The position numbers and the translations under genes were made by a program. Source: Telmatactis stephensoni (Eukaryota; Cnidaria; Anthozoa; Actiniaria; Isophelliidae). Taken from it: 64,000 nt of DNA. Every line of letters starts with the position of its first letter. Position 1 is the stretch's first letter. Location: positions 291,711-355,710 of the forward strand of contig JALIZF010001495.1 of the NCBI GenBank assembly GCA_029948255.1. Direction: 5' to 3'. Under the pieces are notes generated by a model. It did not search any database. It had not been told where the DNA came from and was given only the letters and a program-made list of their open reading frames with translations. This document shows positions 13,401 through 21,900 of the stretch, piece by piece.

Positions 13401-14203
13401 AATGCCTTCTGCACTTTTTGCGATCGACTTTTTCAGTTCTGCGCCTTCAGTGTCTACTATCTTTTTGATAATTTGAGTTAAGAGATATTGCCACAAGTTT
13501 GCTATACAAGACAGGAGGTAAGACTATATGCATTTTCCTTTCATCATGGTTTTAGGACTGAAATTACTCGATTTGTTAATGCTAAGCTAATCTGGTCATC
13601 CTCTTCTAAAATTGTCACTCGAAAATTTTGGAACAGTTGTGCTGTAAAAACCGATACTTTACTTCAAGTTTCACTACCAATTCAATATTTTTAAATTAAA
13701 ACTTGCAATGTGGTCATTTAATCAATTAGCAGACTTTCATTGTATTAAAGTGAATTTTATGCTACCAGGGAATTAAGAGCGTCATTTGAAGTGCCTGAAG
13801 TGCCCAGGGAATTAAGTGCGTCAAGTGAATTTGCCTGAGTTTAGTTTTATTGGTCACCCACCTTGACACTGTAGTGGTTGTAGTTCTTGTCTGGTGTCAT
13901 ACTGTTGTTAAACTGATCTTTAGATAGAAGCTCACACACATGGAGACCGTTACTTTGGGGTGTGGTTTGAAGGTTAACTGAACGACACCAATGAACAGCA
14001 GTGCACTCGAATACACATTCCATTCTACCTTCAACTAGGGTGGACTTTTGCTTGGCTCCTTGTGGAAGAGTTAGTTTTTGTGCAGGATAAAAGTCAAAAA
14101 TGAGTCCTACATCACGGTTAACATAGGAAGTACACGTACTGTGATGTAGTCCTAACAACAGAACAAGTACCAGCATTGTAACACAACAACTCATCTTGGA
14201 CAA
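1080..14203 (-). CDS. Secreted PAN / EGF / D8C domain gene (3'-incomplete)
   Basis: Gene model on the minus strand with exons 14203-13862, 10131-10017, 9728-9606, 9435-9313, 8852-8730, 8576-8454, 6577-6212 and 1448-1080. All have AG acceptors and GT donors. The first exon ends in phase 0, the EGF exon starts in phase 0 and ends in phase 1, and every later exon is phase 1 to 1, so the chain reads through. Order: signal peptide, PAN-like cysteine module, EGF, four calcium-binding EGFs, D8C, D8C. D8C is the cysteine-rich domain before the ZP region of uromodulin, GP2 and OIT3; combined with EGF it marks large families of secreted or surface proteins in cnidarians (from memory). No stop codon is reached, so the gene should continue left of base 1. 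Whether both D8C exons are used together, as alternatives, or belong to two genes is not decided by the sequence. Function unknown; an extracellular adhesion or recognition role is inference. Confidence 0.75.
1717..1895. repeat. Direct repeat unit, left copy (unoccupied TA site)
   Basis: About 175 bp beginning near TTTTCATGCGCCC, repeated at about 4005-4325 with over 90 percent identity by eye. The right copy is split by the 141 bp TA element; this copy shows the intact site (GGAGATATGAACGC). Confidence 0.85.
1899..1992 (+). repeat. AAT/ATG trinucleotide microsatellite
   Basis: An imperfect (AAT)n run with an ATG-repeat core. The tyrosine/histidine-rich open frame across it on the minus strand is a by-product of the repeat. 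Confidence 0.95.
2133..2430 (+). repeat. Dispersed repeat family R1, copy 1
   Basis: Shares AACTCGTGGATTGCAAA, AATATGCAAAT, GTGTCACTCACTC, GCGCATGCTCGA and CCGCAGGCCGAAAGTAATG with copies at 50505-50695 (opposite strand) and 61735-61865. This copy has about 100 bp inserted between ATGCAAAT and GTGTCACTC relative to copy 3. Class unknown. Confidence 0.75.
2431..3456. other. Non-coding stretch, nothing recognised
   Basis: AT-rich DNA inside the extra segment of copy A. A possible tRNA-like fragment near 3045-3095 (ATGGTCCAATGG resembles an A box) has no clear B box. No supported gene. Confidence 0.5.
3457..3968. mobile_element. Foldback MITE rich in TTTCGCG motifs
   Basis: Inverted ends CCTTATTCCACTTTATTTT and its near-complement, next to TA on each side (ACAT flanks both ends, so the duplication may be TA or ACAT). 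Arms carry repeated ACTTAAATTTCGCG motifs and extend for about 80-100 bp. No coding capacity. Confidence 0.8.
4135..4275. mobile_element. 141 bp TA-flanked MITE, copy 1
   Basis: 30 bp inverted ends starting GAGTGCTTACAATAT, flanked by TA (4133-4134 and 4276-4277). The unoccupied site is readable at about 1853-1862. A second copy of exactly 141 bp lies at 37731-37871 in the opposite internal orientation. TA duplication and short palindromic form suggest a Tc1/mariner-type source. Confidence 0.9.
4874..5518. mobile_element. TTAA-flanked foldback element with about 90 bp inverted ends
   Basis: Ends GGTGTTTCCCAGTAGTATTT and its near-complement extend about 90 bp inward, flanked by TTAA at 4870-4873 and 5519-5522. 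It is 645 bp long with no convincing protein. piggyBac-like by target site. Confidence 0.85.
5602..5675. repeat. Short near-perfect palindrome
   Basis: Arms of about 31-37 bp meet at a central GCGATATCGC. The outer part (GATTTCGTATGAGTGTGAAAA) resembles the ends of the elements at 10394-10538 and 32830-32978, so this is probably a deleted member of that family. Confidence 0.85.
5973..6992. repeat. Segmental tandem duplication, copy B
   Basis: Shorter partner of the duplicated block, carrying D8C exon copy B. It keeps the unoccupied site (ACATTAACACAAAT) where copy A has its TTAA element. Similarity to copy A stops near 6992 (4742 in copy A). Confidence 0.85.
6212..6577 (-). CDS. D8C (uromodulin-type) domain exon, copy B
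   Basis: A 366 nt, phase 1-1 exon between acceptor CATTAG and donor CAG/GTATCA. The product has the D8C hallmarks: KGWYRF, AMPTKCVAKNHCGTHA, CYHWDNNCC, IRVRNCGGFYVYEL and YCSLRYCG. Compared with copy A it differs at only a few residues (S for N in RFSG, D for E and L for H in the NCC segment, and one residue fewer near the start). The ATG-containing open frame upstream of the acceptor is intron read-through and not part of the exon. Confidence 0.85.
7575..8379. mobile_element. TTAA-flanked non-autonomous element in the D8C gene
   Basis: Starts GGTAATTCCG and ends with its complement CGGAATTACC, flanked by TTAA at 7571-7574 and 8380-8383. It is 805 bp and lies in the intron before D8C copy B. 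It contains two ACACGGTGACC motifs, also seen near the right end of the 226-1061 element. piggyBac-like by target site. Confidence 0.82.
8454..8576 (-). CDS. Calcium-binding EGF exon 4 of 4
   Basis: A 123 nt, phase 1-1 exon (DINECTSGAHKCHANARC, then CINIVGSYACQC). It lies last before the D8C exon, separated by an intron of about 1.9 kb that holds an 805 bp TTAA-flanked element. The two changes in the hydroxylation segment (I for T, A for T) leave the cysteine and asparagine pattern intact. Confidence 0.88.
8730..8852 (-). CDS. Calcium-binding EGF exon 3 of 4
   Basis: A 123 nt, phase 1-1 exon (DINECTTSAHKCHANARC, then CTNIVGSYTCQC). It is nearly identical to exons 2 and 4, differing at a few residues such as TTS for TSG. 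Acceptor and donor contexts match its neighbours. Confidence 0.88.
9313..9435 (-). CDS. Calcium-binding EGF exon 2 of 4
   Basis: A 123 nt, phase 1-1 exon starting DINEC and ending GDGRTCA, with the hydroxylation motif CTNIVGSYTCQC. The preceding intron end is almost the same as that of exons 3 and 4, so the duplication unit included intron sequence. Confidence 0.88.
9606..9728 (-). CDS. Calcium-binding EGF exon 1 of 4
   Basis: A 123 nt, phase 1-1 exon encoding one cbEGF domain that starts DLNEC. It has the C-x-N-x4-Y-x-C asparagine hydroxylation and calcium-ligand pattern (CTNTVGSYTCKC) and ends GYHGDGRTCA. It is the most divergent of the four (KSGTNKCHKNARC), which suggests it is the oldest or least homogenised copy. 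Confidence 0.88.
10017..10131 (-). CDS. EGF-like domain exon (non-calcium type)
   Basis: A 115 nt exon between a CTTCAG acceptor and a GTGAGG donor. It encodes one EGF domain with six cysteines (NPCQEKPCRNDGKC, then YRCKCRKGFKGNHC). It lacks the D-x-N-E-C start of calcium-binding EGFs. It enters in phase 0 and leaves in phase 1, so it converts the PAN exon phase to the phase used by all following modules. Confidence 0.8.
10241..10380 (+). repeat. Degenerate short tandem repeat
   Basis: Several decayed copies of a phrase like CTGATCCCCACTGCAAAA (ATTCCCACTGCAAAG, TTCCCATTGCAAAACTG, GATCCCCACTGCAAAACTG) spaced roughly 20-35 bp apart. Intronic. Confidence 0.6.
10394..10538. mobile_element. 145 bp TA-flanked MITE of the CGTATGAGTGGGAA family
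   Basis: Inverted ends GAGTCATTTCCGTATGAGTG and a near-complement, flanked by TA (10392-10393, 10539-10540). Its core is rich in GGTTACGATACGG. A related copy lies at 32830-32978. Confidence 0.85.
10539..12408. other. Intron interior, nothing recognised
   Basis: Part of the first intron of the PAN-EGF-D8C gene. Open frames here are short and lack domain or splice support. A G homopolymer follows TTTTTTTTT at about 12131-12150. Confidence 0.5.
12409..13735. repeat. Direct repeats flanking a 565 bp foldback
   Basis: About 280 bp at 12409-12700 recurs in the same orientation at 13450-13735 (for example TATATGC, CATGGTTTTAGGAC, CTAAGCTAATCTGG, ATTGTCACTCGAAAA), diverged by perhaps 20-25 percent by eye. 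Between them, 12843-13407 is a foldback with ends AGGCATTTTGGGG and its complement and long imperfect arms. Confidence 0.75.
13862..14203 (-). CDS. First coding exon: signal peptide and PAN-like module
   Basis: Encodes 114 residues from an ATG at 14203 to a donor (AAG/GTGGGT) at 13862. Residues 1-25 form a signal peptide with a leucine/valine-rich core (MLVLVLLLG). The rest has the spaced cysteines of a PAN/apple module: a C-V-F-E-C pair, then W-C-R-S, then H-V-C-E-L-L. Two methionines (residues 1 and 4) could start the protein; the outer one is chosen because both lie just ahead of the same hydrophobic core. The exon ends in phase 0, matching the EGF exon about 3.7 kb downstream. The link to the EGF exons rests on phase and strand only, so a separate short gene is possible. 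Confidence 0.65.
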
Positions 14204-14685
14204 GAGTTCTCAGTACTTTAGAATGAAAACCTCTGAAGGGCTTTTCAGGTTAGAAACTGCTCAACAACGTATTATCGATTGATTAATAATTGATGATCAC
14301 AAGTAAAAGTATCAAATGATCGATAAGGAAGTACCTATCACTTCGAAAAACAAATGTCAAAATGGAATGTCAATTGAACAAAAATATCACTTAGCTTCAA
14401 TACGTTCTATTTTCGTTTTGAAGAAACTGATACTTGATACCAGTGATTGAAATTTAAAAATGTTCTACGGCAAAGGTAACTAGAAGCAAAACAGGAAGTA
14501 GTATTGGTGGAAACGTTTCGTTTTCGTTTAGCGAGATCTAGAAGTTAATTTTTTTCTGGATTTTATTAGACGGCTCTTCTATTTTGTTCTTGTCTCATGA
14601 AGTAAAATCGTACAAAGCCTGAGAGTTGCATCTCAGATGTGTCAAGATAAGATGCGTCATATTTTTCGCTTGTACAAGGGGCTGT

Positions 14686-14789
14686 AAGGCGAGTGTCCAT
14701 GCTAACCGGGATAACTCTTTGTTTTCTTTTAATATTACAGGGGACACAAAACAAAAGAGTTATCCTAGCTACCAAGGACAATTCGCCTT
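14686..14789. mobile_element. Small palindromic MITE of the ATAACTCTTTTGTTTT family, copy 1
   Basis: Ends AAGGCGAGTGTCC and GGACAATTCGCCTT, with internal GGGATAACTC and GAGTTATCC arms. Related to the copies at 15378-15565 and 62888-63022. Confidence 0.75.
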
Positions 14790-15377
14790 CTTATAAACAG
14801 CTCTTAAAGATGGCCCTGTCATATCAAACCTTATAGGGATTTGAAAATATAAGCTCTGCATCTGCATGCTATTTTATTTTGTTTACACATGATTTCTATT
14901 TTTGGGGGGAGGGTGTGGTGTACACAGGTGCATATATATTCGTGCTGGTTTCTACACCTCTGTATTTCTCATTCAAAACCATTATTTTGTTCTAATTAAT
15001 GCTACTGTTCGTTCTGTATATCTCTTTCTGTTGGTGATCTTATGAAATAGTTTGTTCATGGGTTAAATATTCTACACATAACTGACTCACAGTTCATTTG
15101 AATTCACAAGTGTCAAATTATAAGGAAGTATATGCTTCAATAAACAATAAAATGCCAAATAGTGTCATTCGAATCCCTTCATTACAACTCCTCGTCGTTC
15201 TATTTTTATCATGATAAAGAAGCATGCATCAGTTGATACTTGATATCAGTATTGTAATAAAAATTAAAGTTTCCACAAAGATACTAAGCAAATAAGGATA
15301 TCGCGATGGCGACCTTTTCTCTGTAGATTTTGTTGCAAATATATATTCAACAGCTTCATGTGTATTTTAGCTTCTGA

Positions 15378-15565
15378 GGGCGCGTTCACATGAGAGAGGG
15401 GTGCCCCTATGTAGTAGGGATAACTCTTTTGTTTTGTGTCCCCCAGGGAAAAGAAAACAAAAAAATATAATAAATATTTTGTTTTCTTTCTCCTGCAGGG
15501 GGACACAAAACAAAAGAGTTATCACTGCTTTACCAGGGACAACTCGCCTTCATGTGAACAGGTCC
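15378..15565. mobile_element. Palindromic MITE, ATAACTCTTTTGTTTT family, copy 2
   Basis: Left end GGGCGCGTTCACATGAGAGA, right end CATGTGAACAGGTCC; inner arms GGATAACTCTTTTGTTTTGT and complement. The centre holds a partly repeated pyrimidine/AT segment that makes it longer than copy 3. Confidence 0.75.
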
Positions 15566-16150
15566 TTACGTCATATGTTCAAACAGTTGGCTCATTTTTA
15601 GTCCTTATAGGATGCTCATTTTTAGTCCTTATAGGATTACATAATTTCACTAAACGTACTTTTCCTACATTTTGTTGTAACTATATGAATTAGGGTACTA
15701 GTCTGACAGCAAGGTACTGATTGTCGCACATATATAAGAACGAACTCAACCAAACCTAAATCCTCTTCAATCTCTCATCCGTTGGCAGCGACGAGAACGC
15801 TACGCAACCGACATATGCCATTGATCCCAAGTTCCCCTTGTCAAATATTAAGCTTGGATTGTACTGTAGCTTGTAGGGCCGGCTCTATAGAAAAAGGAGG
15901 GGAGGGGGAAGTGGAGGCTAGATGGCTTATTCATCCAGTACTTAGTCAAAACAACAACAACAACAACACACAGAAAAGGCGGCTACAGTGTTCCGGCTAA
16001 CAACTGCTCTAGATTGTTCTATCATTCTTCGCCATTCCCTATTGCTCTTGAAATATGTTGGGCAAAAGAGCGACTTCTGCTTCAATAGATCTAGACCTAA
16101 TAATAAATCGCCTCACAATGTTTTCGCAATTCAACTTCACAGAGTTGGCA

Positions 16151-16940
16151 CGTAATTTGATGTGAATGCCTTCATTTCAACGTAAAAATCAATCACAATG
16201 ATTGTGCAAAGAGACCATCTGAAGGGAGAAGGGAGCAAACAAATGCTAAGATAGAGGTCACCAAACTAGCACTAAAGTGACAGCTAATAAAAATGCTAAA
16301 CAACGGTCGATGTGCTAGGTTTAACACGCTCAGCAAAGTGGCACCAAAAGAAATTGGGGTTTTTAGCAGGAAGCCGAACAAAGTCAGAAATATTGGGAGC
16401 TTGGATGCGTAACTTGATACAAATGATACCGCCTTCATCTGAACAGCATTAGTGCAAAAAGACAATCTGCAAGGAGAAAAAATTAAAATGAAAAGTGGAA
16501 CAAGAGTGACGACTGAGAAAAACGCTAAAACTCGACTAGATGTTACGGTTAACACGGCAATTTTTAGACATTTATGGCGAGTTCTTACGTCGTATTTGAC
16601 GCGTAATGTGATATACGAATCGCCTTCATCTCATGATCAACGTAACATTTGTGCAAAAAGACAATCTCAAGGAGAAAAAAATCTCAAGCAGTAAAAGTAA
16701 CCAAAGTACAGTACAGTCGAACCTACCAAACCGACATTCCCCGTAAGGGACAGCAATCTTTGGTTCCTTCTTCTAACAAACTCTACATTTTTAACCCCAA
16801 TAAGCGCGGCACCTCTCGTCAGCGGAAACCGACGATTCTGGTTTTGAGGGTGTCCATTTACTGAAGCTAGCTTCAACTGTCGCACAAAAGTCAAAACTGC
16901 CGATAAAAACGCTCAAAAGCGAGGTGCTAGGGGTTAACAG
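16151..16940 (+). repeat. Degenerate tandem array, about 200-250 bp unit
   Basis: Three to four decayed units share CGTAA-TTGAT, CGCCTTCATCT, GTGCAAAAAGACAATCT, AAGGAGAAAA, AACGCTAAAA and GGTTAACACGG. Unit starts lie near 16151, 16407 and 16602; a partial unit follows near 16900 after about 170 bp of unrelated sequence. Nature unknown; no protein frame persists across units. Confidence 0.65.
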
Positions 16941-17156
16941 GGCATGTTCTAGTTCCCTAAACTTGTTATTTTGCTGGAAGTTTCCTCTATTTTTAGTAGA
17001 CCCTTAGTAGTCTAACTTCGCCAAGACTTTCAAACAATAGAATTTGATTTTTGACGTGCGCGAGAACGGGGCCGTCTGCTTTCGGTTTTTGAATTCTATT
17101 GTTCCTTGTTTAAGAGCCTTGCGTGTGCGATGGCGAAATTTCTAAAAATAGCCTTA

Positions 17157-17406
17157 AGGCCCGGACAGACGGTGGAACATTTCTTGAAACATTTGCTGAA
17201 ACATCGCGCGCAACACAATGCTGCAGCATGCGTTGCGCGCACCAGTCGCAGAAGTAGGATCGAGCGAGTTCTACTTCTGCAACTGTCCAGAATTGCTGCG
17301 GGCAACATTGCACGAGATGTTTCAGTGGTGGACACACGGTGCAACCGTGTTGCGCGCAGTGTTTCAGCAAACGTTTCGGGAAAAGTTGCACCGTGTGTCC
17401 GGGCCT
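17157..17406. mobile_element. PIF/Harbinger-like MITE with TTA duplication
   Basis: Ends AGGCCCGGACAGACGGTG and CACCGTGTGTCCGGGCCT, flanked by TTA at 17154-17156 and 17407-17409. It is 250 bp and palindromic nearly throughout, which explains the overlapping open frames on both strands. Confidence 0.88.
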
Positions 17407-18977
17407 TTAGTCGCCGCGAACATCGCACAGACATCAATACTGAGTTTCGCTCTCTTAGTATTATGGTCTCTTGGCACCGCTTTGTCAAAATGGAGCAAAT
17501 AAAGAACTCGAATGTTTTGTTTCTATGTTCCTTAACCGATAACTCCAATTGTAAACCATGCTGCTGCAAGGGCTTGGGACATCAGGGCAGAATGGGATCT
17601 CTCGAGTAGTCACTTGCTTTAATTACTGTTTTTAGTGTCGCTGTGGATATAATAAATGTAAATTGTTGTGTTTACAAAATGGTCGGACCACTGAGTAATT
17701 TCTCGTTTTATCTAGCTTTCTTGTTAAGTTGGTGTAAATTTGGTGTATGTTTGCACTGACATTTTGAAAACGAAAACATGCTCTGACATTTTTACAGAAA
17801 AATGGTATAAAGTTTACGCAACAAACAGAAATATCGATGTGCATGTAATAAACAAATTACGCCACAGAAAATGTTTGCACGGTTTTTATACACTCGTTGA
17901 TGCGCATAACTCACTCGTTCATAATCTGTTCACATGCATTACAAGCACACCATCATTTTGATTCAAAGTTTATTTTTGTATTATTCTATAACAATAATAT
18001 AATTAAATACGAAATTTAGCCGATGATGAAGGACGATGAACACACACAGTTAAAGTGCGTATAAAGTCTAGCCAGAAATAATTTCTCTCAAAAGAACTTG
18101 ACCTCTGAAACAAAAATATTTTGAAAAATGGGTCTTTCAATTTCTGTTGACCGGGAAAATTAAAAAGCGCTGCAAAGATGGAGAAAAAGCACATTTTGGG
18201 CATCCTGTGCAAAAATTTGTGAGAACCCTTGGAGACTGAGAACCAGGAATAAAATTTTATTTAGACGCTATTATATTTAGTCTGCTACAAATTCTACTAC
18301 TTTGATATATCTATTTTTAGCTCTTTCTTTGAGTCTAAATGCCGTGATTCCGGACATTACGTCACAATGTGCCTTACATTACGTTACAATGTCAAAATTT
18401 ATTATCAACCAATTGCAAATGAGTTTATTATTAACCAAATTCGTCCCAGCCTTCCAAAGAATGCGGATTTTTGACTGGAGCGACAGCTTTGAACGGACGG
18501 ATACACTGGAAAAAACCTTACATCTTTGATGTCGCTTTAATTATATTTCCCCAAGATACTCAACTTTTAAAAAATATACATTTTCGCTAGGGTTTGTAGG
18601 CACCTTAAGTCTAATGGTTCTGAATCGAACTTGGGCTACCTGTGTGCCAGAGCCCCTGTACTTGTAACCTGGCCTTCACTAAGTCTTCTAAAATTTTGCA
18701 GATACATTGTGACAAAACTCAAATTCCCGCTTATAAATTCCTCTTCTACCTGAAGTATTGTCTACTTTAGATCAATGAAATGACACAACGATGTAAAAAT
18801 ATACATTTTTCAATAAGGAAACTGATTTCTGGCTGAACCACCTCTAGTAAACACCAGGCACTGTAGTAAAAGGAAAGCACAAGAACAAGAAAATATTTTC
18901 AAGTAGAAGGTACTAGTATTGAGACCGGATTTCATCGTTCTGGAGTTGAAGAAAAGAAAATGAAGGAATGAAGAAAG

Positions 18978-20207
18978 ATGGAAAACGCAGATAAGTCTTT
19001 GAAAAACAAGAAGAAACGTGCTGTTGGAATTAGTACCTCGAAAGTGAAGAAACTAAGGACCAGCCTCGAGAATAATGAAGAGATGGAAAAAAGTAATCAA
19101 AAGTTGAAACAAAACCCAAAAGCAAAGGGAAAGTCTGTGGATGATAATACTACAAATGATGAGTCTTTAAAAAAGCGAAAAAGAATGTCTATAGATACTG
19201 TTAATCATTTGGAAAAGCAGGGGGAAGGGAGGAAGGAATGTCAACAAGAATTCACTTCAGAATGTGATCTGATGCATAATGTATGGCGTCCAAATGAAGA
19301 ATTAACAAACAAACTGGGTTTAAAGATGGGAAGATGGTCAAAAAAGGAAGAGAGAATCCTTGCAGAAAACATGGATAGATTTCTTAAACAGCACAATATT
19401 ACAGATCCTAAGAAGATAATATTTGCTTATCAAAATATAGAGTCAGAAGAAGGGAAAAAGTGGAAAGAGTTTGCCAAATCTACTGACTTTTACAGAGAAC
19501 TTTCGAAAGGTCTAAAGAGAAGTCCCTTTTTTGTGTATAGAAAGGCTTTGCGTATATTTGATGATGCAAATTATCTTGGGAAGTATTCAGAGTCTGAGGA
19601 TAAAGAGCTGTTAAGACTTGTGGCAGTTCATGGGAGAAATTGGGCCCTAATTGGAGGAATGATTGGGAGAAGTGGTATGTCTGTCTGTCATCGATATGAT
19701 TTGATCAAAGACAAGACAAATAATGGTCCATGGCAAGAGACTGAAAAAAGAACTCTTCATGAAGCAGTAAGAAAAGTAACTAGCACAAAGGAAGGTGAAG
19801 AAGTCTATTCTGGTATTAACTGGATGGCAGTTGCATCAATTGTTAAAACAAGAAATAATTTTCAGTGTAGAAAGAAATGGTTAGGAGATCTTTGTTGGAA
19901 GGACTGTAAACTTTATACAGTTGAAAATGTTTGGGGCCCAGAAAATGATGTGGAATTGATTGACAAAATATATAAAAGTCAAGTAACTGAAGAATGTGAT
20001 ATTGACTGGCTGTCTTTGATGAGAGATTTTGAAATGGCCCGATCACCACAATGGCTTAAACTAAAATTTTATGCCATAAAAAGAAAATGCTGTAAATCAA
20101 TAGATTTTGAAGTGACCAACTTTGAAGACATTATTGAATATCTCTATAATGTGGTAGCAATTGATTTACAAAATCAAATGTTTCAACATCAGCACCAAAA
20201 CAGTTGA
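18978..20207 (+). CDS. TTF1: TTF1-like Myb-domain protein (RNA polymerase I termination factor family)
   Basis: An uninterrupted 409-codon frame. Residues 1-75 are lysine-rich with basic clusters that suit nuclear localisation. A first Myb-like segment begins GRWSKKEE (118), a second is GKYSESEDKELLRL to CHRYDLI (201-243), a third is GPWQETEKRTL to QCRKKWL (250-302), and a fourth, weaker one spans DIDWLSLMRDF to KLKFYAIK (341-369). This layout, including the FVYRKALRIFD segment before repeat two, fits vertebrate TTF1, which binds rDNA terminators, stops RNA polymerase I and remodels rDNA chromatin. It is less than half the length of human TTF1 and lacks most of the N-terminal region. Two short upstream ATG frames precede the start (18960 and 18969). 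The symbol is by family resemblance; another Myb/SANT factor is possible. Confidence 0.78.
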   Translation: MENADKSLKNKKKRAVGISTSKVKKLRTSLENNEEMEKSNQKLKQNPKAKGKSVDDNTTNDESLKKRKRMSIDTVNHLEKQGEGRKECQQEFTSECDLMHNVWRPNEELTNKLGLKMGRWSKKEERILAENMDRFLKQHNITDPKKIIFAYQNIESEEGKKWKEFAKSTDFYRELSKGLKRSPFFVYRKALRIFDDANYLGKYSESEDKELLRLVAVHGRNWALIGGMIGRSGMSVCHRYDLIKDKTNNGPWQETEKRTLHEAVRKVTSTKEGEEVYSGINWMAVASIVKTRNNFQCRKKWLGDLCWKDCKLYTVENVWGPENDVELIDKIYKSQVTEECDIDWLSLMRDFEMARSPQWLKLKFYAIKRKCCKSIDFEVTNFEDIIEYLYNVVAIDLQNQMFQHQHQNS

Positions 20208-20529
20208 TAAATTTACAATGATGTGCTCTTTTCCAGGATATGTATAGAGAGTCTTTTATTAACCTAAGGTATTATTTCAGTTTGTATCTAAATTTAATGT
20301 GGCCCCAGAGACTTTTTCTAAAAAGAAGAAAAGAAAGCCTCTGGATCAACCTGGGTAATCTCAACAGTGCAGGTCACTCACAAAACACACAATGCAGTAA
20401 TTGACCTGTAAATAAGGCAGAAATAAGCCAAAGTGAAAATGTTAAAAAGAATGTAAATATTTCAAAAGAGCCTACAATCCTCTTAGTCAGTGATTGCAGG
20501 TCACTATCCAAGAGGAACACAGGCTTTGG

Positions 20530-20634
20530 GTTTCCCTGCTAGCAGAGTCTCTCTCGTTACGGTCCTGCAATGTAATTGAATCTAATCAATTTTCATTGCA
20601 GGACCGTAACGAGAGAGACTCTGCTAGCAGGGAA
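20530..20634. mobile_element. Small perfect foldback with 7 bp flanking duplication
   Basis: Arms of about 40 bp beginning TTCCCTGCTAGCAGAGTC are essentially perfect complements around a short AT-rich loop. Flanks read GCTTTGG on both sides (20523-20529, 20635-20641). Confidence 0.85.
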
Positions 20635-20989
20635 GCTTTGGATACAAGATTACTGTCATGAATAGGATATGTTTTTTTTGTGAATGTCTTATTAAAATGG
20701 GCTTTCGATCAAAGTCTATTTGTCAACAATTTATTATGTTGTAGGTTGATTTGTCTCAAACAGGGTATGGATTTTGACAAATGAAGGGTTCCCTGTGAAA
20801 ATGACCTGAGTGACTTTTTAATCAATGTACAGATGTTGATTTTTCAGCATAGGAAAACTAATTGATATCATTTTATACCACTGAAGAAAAAAACCATCAA
20901 AATCCTCACTTGGGCCATTTTCACATGAAACCCTTCAAGTTTAGATTGCCCATTGCCAACTTTCATATCAAGCAGGGGACTTGCTAAGA

Positions 20990-21176
20990 GTTCCTGAATA
21001 TCCACATAGCCAGGTAGAGCACATCGAGCTATAAAATCCTTAAGTTTTATGTAGATCAGATCAATATTGAACAAATTGCAGCCATAATCTACCATATTTG
21101 AATGGCTGTAAGTCGTTCAATATCCAAACTTGAGAATTTTGTATAGCTTGATGTGCTCTGTCTGGTTATGTGGGTC
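20990..21176. repeat. Imperfect inverted repeat
   Basis: CCACATAGCCAGGTAGAGCA on the left pairs with TGCTCTGTCTGGTTATGTGG on the right; the arms run to a centre near TGCAGCCA / TGGCTGTAA. Adjacent to the larger foldback that starts near 21190. Confidence 0.75.
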
Positions 21177-21189
21177 TTGTGTTGATATC

Positions 21190-21900
21190 AATGTACAATA
21201 GGCCATATGTACTATCAGGTCATGTGACCCTATCTCCCCTAAATCAAGTGGCACCGTCAAAATGAATGCCAGAAATAGAAAGAGCACCTTGATATTAGTA
21301 ATAATCCAAAGTTTCAGCTCATGAGATGTAATGCAGGAGAAATGAGAGTAAATTTAAGATGGGATATTTTCTTAAGATTCGTTTGGAAAAACACGGATGG
21401 CAAGCTCATGCCATCCAATGTGCTTTTCCAAACGAGTCTTAAGAAAATATCTAATCTTAAATTTACTCTCATTTTTTCTCTTATTCGTCTTACAAACTGA
21501 AACTTTGCACTTTTACTAATCAGTTGAGCCCTTTCATTTTTTGGAGTTCATTTTAGTGGCGCTTGATTTAGGGAAGATGGGGTCATGCATAGCTGCCAAC
21601 CCCCAAGGCTTTCGTATCTGGAGATCAACATTTTTCCTTAGAATTGGGTCGATTTTCACGCTCAGTGGGGGGGGGGGGGGGTTGGAAAGACGATATTTCA
21701 AGAAAGATAGACGATATTTCAGTTAAAATGGCCGCAATTTTAGGATTCGAGCGATTATCCAGGAGATTTAGGTCTTTATCCGGGAGACCGGGAGACGAGG
21801 CCCAAAATCTGGAGACTCCCGGATTATCCGGGAGGGTTGGCAGCTATGGGTCATGTGACCTGTTAGTGAATAGGACCTATTGCGGTTTGTATCAAAATCT
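21190..21900. repeat. Large foldback carrying a nested hAT-like MITE
   Basis: The left arm (CAATAGG, CAGGTCATGTGACC, CTAAATCAAG, CCAAAGTTTCAG, AATTTAAGAT) pairs in reverse with the right arm. The right arm is continuous only if 21588-21847 is removed. The inner centre lies near 21410 (GATGGCA / TGCCATC). Confidence 0.8.
21588..21847. mobile_element. hAT-like MITE with 8 bp duplication
   Basis: Ends CATAGCTGCCAACCC and GGGTTGGCAGCTAT, flanked by GGGTCATG at 21580-21587 and 21848-21855. It is 260 bp. The left arm of the surrounding foldback shows the uninterrupted counterpart (GGGTCACATGACCTG in reverse). It contains a G homopolymer (about 21666-21682) and CCGGGAG motifs. An 8 bp duplication is typical of hAT. 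Confidence 0.88.

Larger units (their letters stand above)
14204..18977. other. Intergenic region between the divergent D8C and TTF1-like genes
   Basis: Holds the upstream flank of both divergent genes, three MITEs and a degenerate tandem array, listed separately. No other gene is supported. No convincing TATA box was found at the correct distance from either start. Confidence 0.6.

Noticed and set aside
16193..16555. 120-codon hydrophobic frame, minus strand
   Set aside because: It spans units of the degenerate tandem array and has no start context, splice or domain support.
17096..17609. Four overlapping frames of 93-167 codons on both strands
   Set aside because: They all cover the palindromic MITE at 17157-17406, whose symmetry keeps frames open on both strands.
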